Source: Oscillospiraceae bacterium (GTDB taxonomy: Bacteria > Bacillota > Clostridia > Oscillospirales > UBA929). From it: a stretch of 14,607 nucleotides of DNA. The number at the start of each line of letters is the position of its first letter. Within the stretch, counting starts at the first letter, position 1. Position numbers and translations under genes: made by a program. Of this stretch, positions 13,419-14,607 are shown in pieces. The stretch is from positions 1 to 14,607 of the forward strand of contig WRCJ01000038.1 of assembly GCA_009784085.1 (NCBI GenBank). Reading direction: 5' to 3'. The notes beneath the pieces were generated by a model, which did not search any database, was not told where the DNA came from, and saw only the letters and a program-made list of their open reading frames with translations.

Positions 13419-13487
13419 GCTCATCCCTCATCTTTTCTGCGAGCCTGATTTGCCTATGGCTCATTATTTTTCTACTTTTCCATATAG

Positions 13488-13516
13488 AATATATCGCATG
13501 AAAAAGAGATTGTCAA
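13488..13516 (-). promoter_or_regulatory. Sigma-A promoter for the LRR gene
   Basis: On the minus strand: perfect -35 TTGACA (13516-13511), 17-nt spacer, -10 TATATT (13493-13488). The predicted start near 13481 gives a leader of about 60 nt before the ATG at 13418. A well-formed promoter and ribosome site argue that the present 5' end of the gene is expressed as it stands. Confidence 0.82.
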
Positions 13517-13839
13517 GCACTATTTTAGCAATTTCTACATATTTTTTTTAATATAAAAATTACATTTTGTAAATACACTATAAAAACTAGGGATTTTGCA
13601 CTACCTACACTGTATGTAAAAAAATGAAAACAACTTACAACCTTCACTTAATGCGCTAAAAGAGTATCAGAATGGAAGTTTCCTCTTGCGTGATATACAC
13701 ACAATTCCTTATAGTAAAATATTTTTCAAAACTTGCCTGTCGCCACCCTATCACCATGGAAAAACCAACCTCTAACACATGAAATATCCCCTGTACCAGC
13801 CTACGAAGCGTTACCCCCTGCGGTCGTGAACGCATAACT
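13517..13839 (+). other. AT-rich intergenic region between the LRR gene and purD
   Basis: About 320 bp without a credible gene. The half next to the LRR promoter is strongly AT-rich (poly-T and poly-A runs at 13540-13580 and 13619-13630), unlike the GC-rich genes around it, and composition returns towards the average near 13730. No tRNA, CRISPR repeat, insertion sequence end or riboswitch motif was recognised. The A/T runs could act as upstream promoter elements or mark a junction of acquired DNA. Confidence 0.6.
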
Positions 13840-13867
13840 AACGGGCAGACACATCGTGCCGCCCGTT
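13840..13867. terminator. GC hairpin downstream of purD, possible terminator
   Basis: AACGGGC (13840-13846) pairs with GCCCGTT (13861-13867), with an additional inner CAC/GTG pairing. On the minus strand it lies about 40 nt after the purD stop, but only AGTTATG follows it there. The T-richer side (TTTGTTTG) is on the plus strand, where no gene is known to need it. It may be a weak or bidirectional terminator. Confidence 0.4.
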
Positions 13868-13907
13868 TGTTTGTGCGCCAACATTCACTCTTGCTATTTT
13901 ACCTTTT

Positions 13908-14607
13908 TCATCCCCCGATGTCGGTGCGGTAGTGCGCGTTTTCAAACGTGATGCCCGCCACGCCCCGATAGGCCGCCGCGATGGCGGCTTCCGGCGTGGG
14001 GGCCCGGGCGGTGACGCCCAGCACACGCCCGCCTGCCGTGACCAGCCGCCCTTCGCGCCGCGCCGTGCCGGCGTGGAAAACGGTCAAATCCGGCCGGTCC
14101 TGCGGCAACCCGGCGATGGGCAGGCCGACAGGATACGAACCCGGGTATCCGCCGCTGGCCATCACCACGCAGCAGGATGCTTCCTGCCGCCAGGCGATGT
14201 CCATGCGATGGAGCCTCCCCTCCCGGACAGCCAGCATGATGTCCAGCAAATCGGTTTCCAGCAACGCCCGGACGGCTTGGGCTTCCGGGTCCCCGTAGCG
14301 CGCGTTGTATTCCACGACGCGCGGGCCGTCCGGCGTGAGCATCAGGCCGAAATAGAGGACGCCTTTGAAGGGGCGCCCCTCGGCGGCCATGGCTTGTATT
14401 GTGGGTAGAAAAATAGTTTCTAGGCACTGCGCCTCTATCTCCGGCGTGTAGCCGGACGCGGGCGAGATAGCGCCCATGCCGCCGGTGTTCGGACCGCGGT
14501 CGTTGTCTAGGGCGCGTTTGTGATCGCGGGAGGAGGGCATGGTGCGGATGGTTTTCCCGTCGCAAAAGGCCAGAACGGTCACCTCGGGGCCTGTCATGCA
14601 TTCCTCG
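13908..14607 (-). CDS. purD: Phosphoribosylamine-glycine ligase, C-terminal part (partial at window edge)
   Basis: PurD (GARS) joins glycine to 5-phosphoribosylamine using ATP, the second step of purine synthesis. The reading frame enters from the right edge with EEC before MTGPEVTVLAFCDGK, so the methionine at 14597 is internal. Visible ATP-grasp elements are SSRDHKRALDNDRGPNTGGMGA, FKGVLYFGLMLTPDGPRVVEYNARYGDPEAQ (metal/ATP-binding Glu and Asn within EYNARYGDPE) and SGGYPGSYPVG. The C-terminal domain includes FHAGTARREGRLVTAGGRVLGV and AYRGVAGITFENAHYRTDIG. About 233 residues are present; the N-terminal third, including the first substrate-binding domain, lies outside. The stop is TGA at 13908-13910. 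It is probably the last gene of a purine operon running leftward. Confidence 0.95.
   Translation of the reverse strand, partial: EECMTGPEVTVLAFCDGKTIRTMPSSRDHKRALDNDRGPNTGGMGAISPASGYTPEIEAQCLETIFLPTIQAMAAEGRPFKGVLYFGLMLTPDGPRVVEYNARYGDPEAQAVRALLETDLLDIMLAVREGRLHRMDIAWRQEASCCVVMASGGYPGSYPVGLPIAGLPQDRPDLTVFHAGTARREGRLVTAGGRVLGVTARAPTPEAAIAAAYRGVAGITFENAHYRTDIGG

Overview
The window (about 14.6 kb, GC-rich genes with AT-rich regulatory gaps) looks like the chromosome of a Bacillota (Firmicutes) bacterium, probably clostridial and possibly uncultured. The reasons are the accD-accA order, the infC-rpmI-rplT operon with a leader attenuator resembling the Firmicutes L20 leader, strong sigma-A-type promoters, AGGAGG-type ribosome binding sites, a SipW-type signal peptidase with TasA-like substrates, and relatives of Bacillus YdjI and YdjG. 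This is inference from the sequence alone; no database was searched.

Layout. 1-1002 (+): end of accD, then accA (acetyl-CoA carboxyltransferase). 1141-2356 (-): translation operon infC-rpmI-rplT, with a promoter at 2553-2581, a structured leader of about 190 nt ending in a terminator hairpin, and a probable AUA start codon for infC. 2678-7892 (+): an operon driven by a near-consensus promoter. It encodes three TasA/camelysin-like secreted proteins, a SipW-like ER-type signal peptidase with a long acidic cytosolic tail, and a small SipW-type secreted protein with a FIVAR-like helical segment and an acidic/threonine-rich tail. It closes with a strong terminator. 7977-11040 (+): a three-gene envelope operon with an SPFH-zinc ribbon protein (YdjI-like), a zinc-ribbon membrane protein (YdjG-like) and a small single-pass protein that may stand in for YdjH. 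11079-13418 (-): a large leucine-rich-repeat (LRR) protein with two repeat blocks, FIVAR-like and Big-like C-terminal segments and no visible signal peptide, behind its own promoter. 13908-14607 (-): the C-terminal two thirds of purD.

How the genes work together. The 2816-7846 operon is the most interesting part. Four products carry the same export signal type (hydrophobic stretch, small-x-Ala, then an aromatic residue), and the peptidase expected to cleave it is encoded among them. This matches the logic of the Bacillus tapA-sipW-tasA biofilm-fibre operon, but gene order and domains differ: two of the three TasA-like proteins carry an extra C-terminal segment that reads like the start of a beta-helix. 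The neighbouring SPFH/zinc-ribbon operon is likely to act at the membrane. Housekeeping genes flank the accessory block on both sides.

In-frame short repeats recur across the accessory genes (Asp-rich tripeptides, Thr runs, Gln/Pro runs, Gly-Asn-Val, a heptapeptide), and an unusual pentanucleotide tract lies between infC and rpmI.
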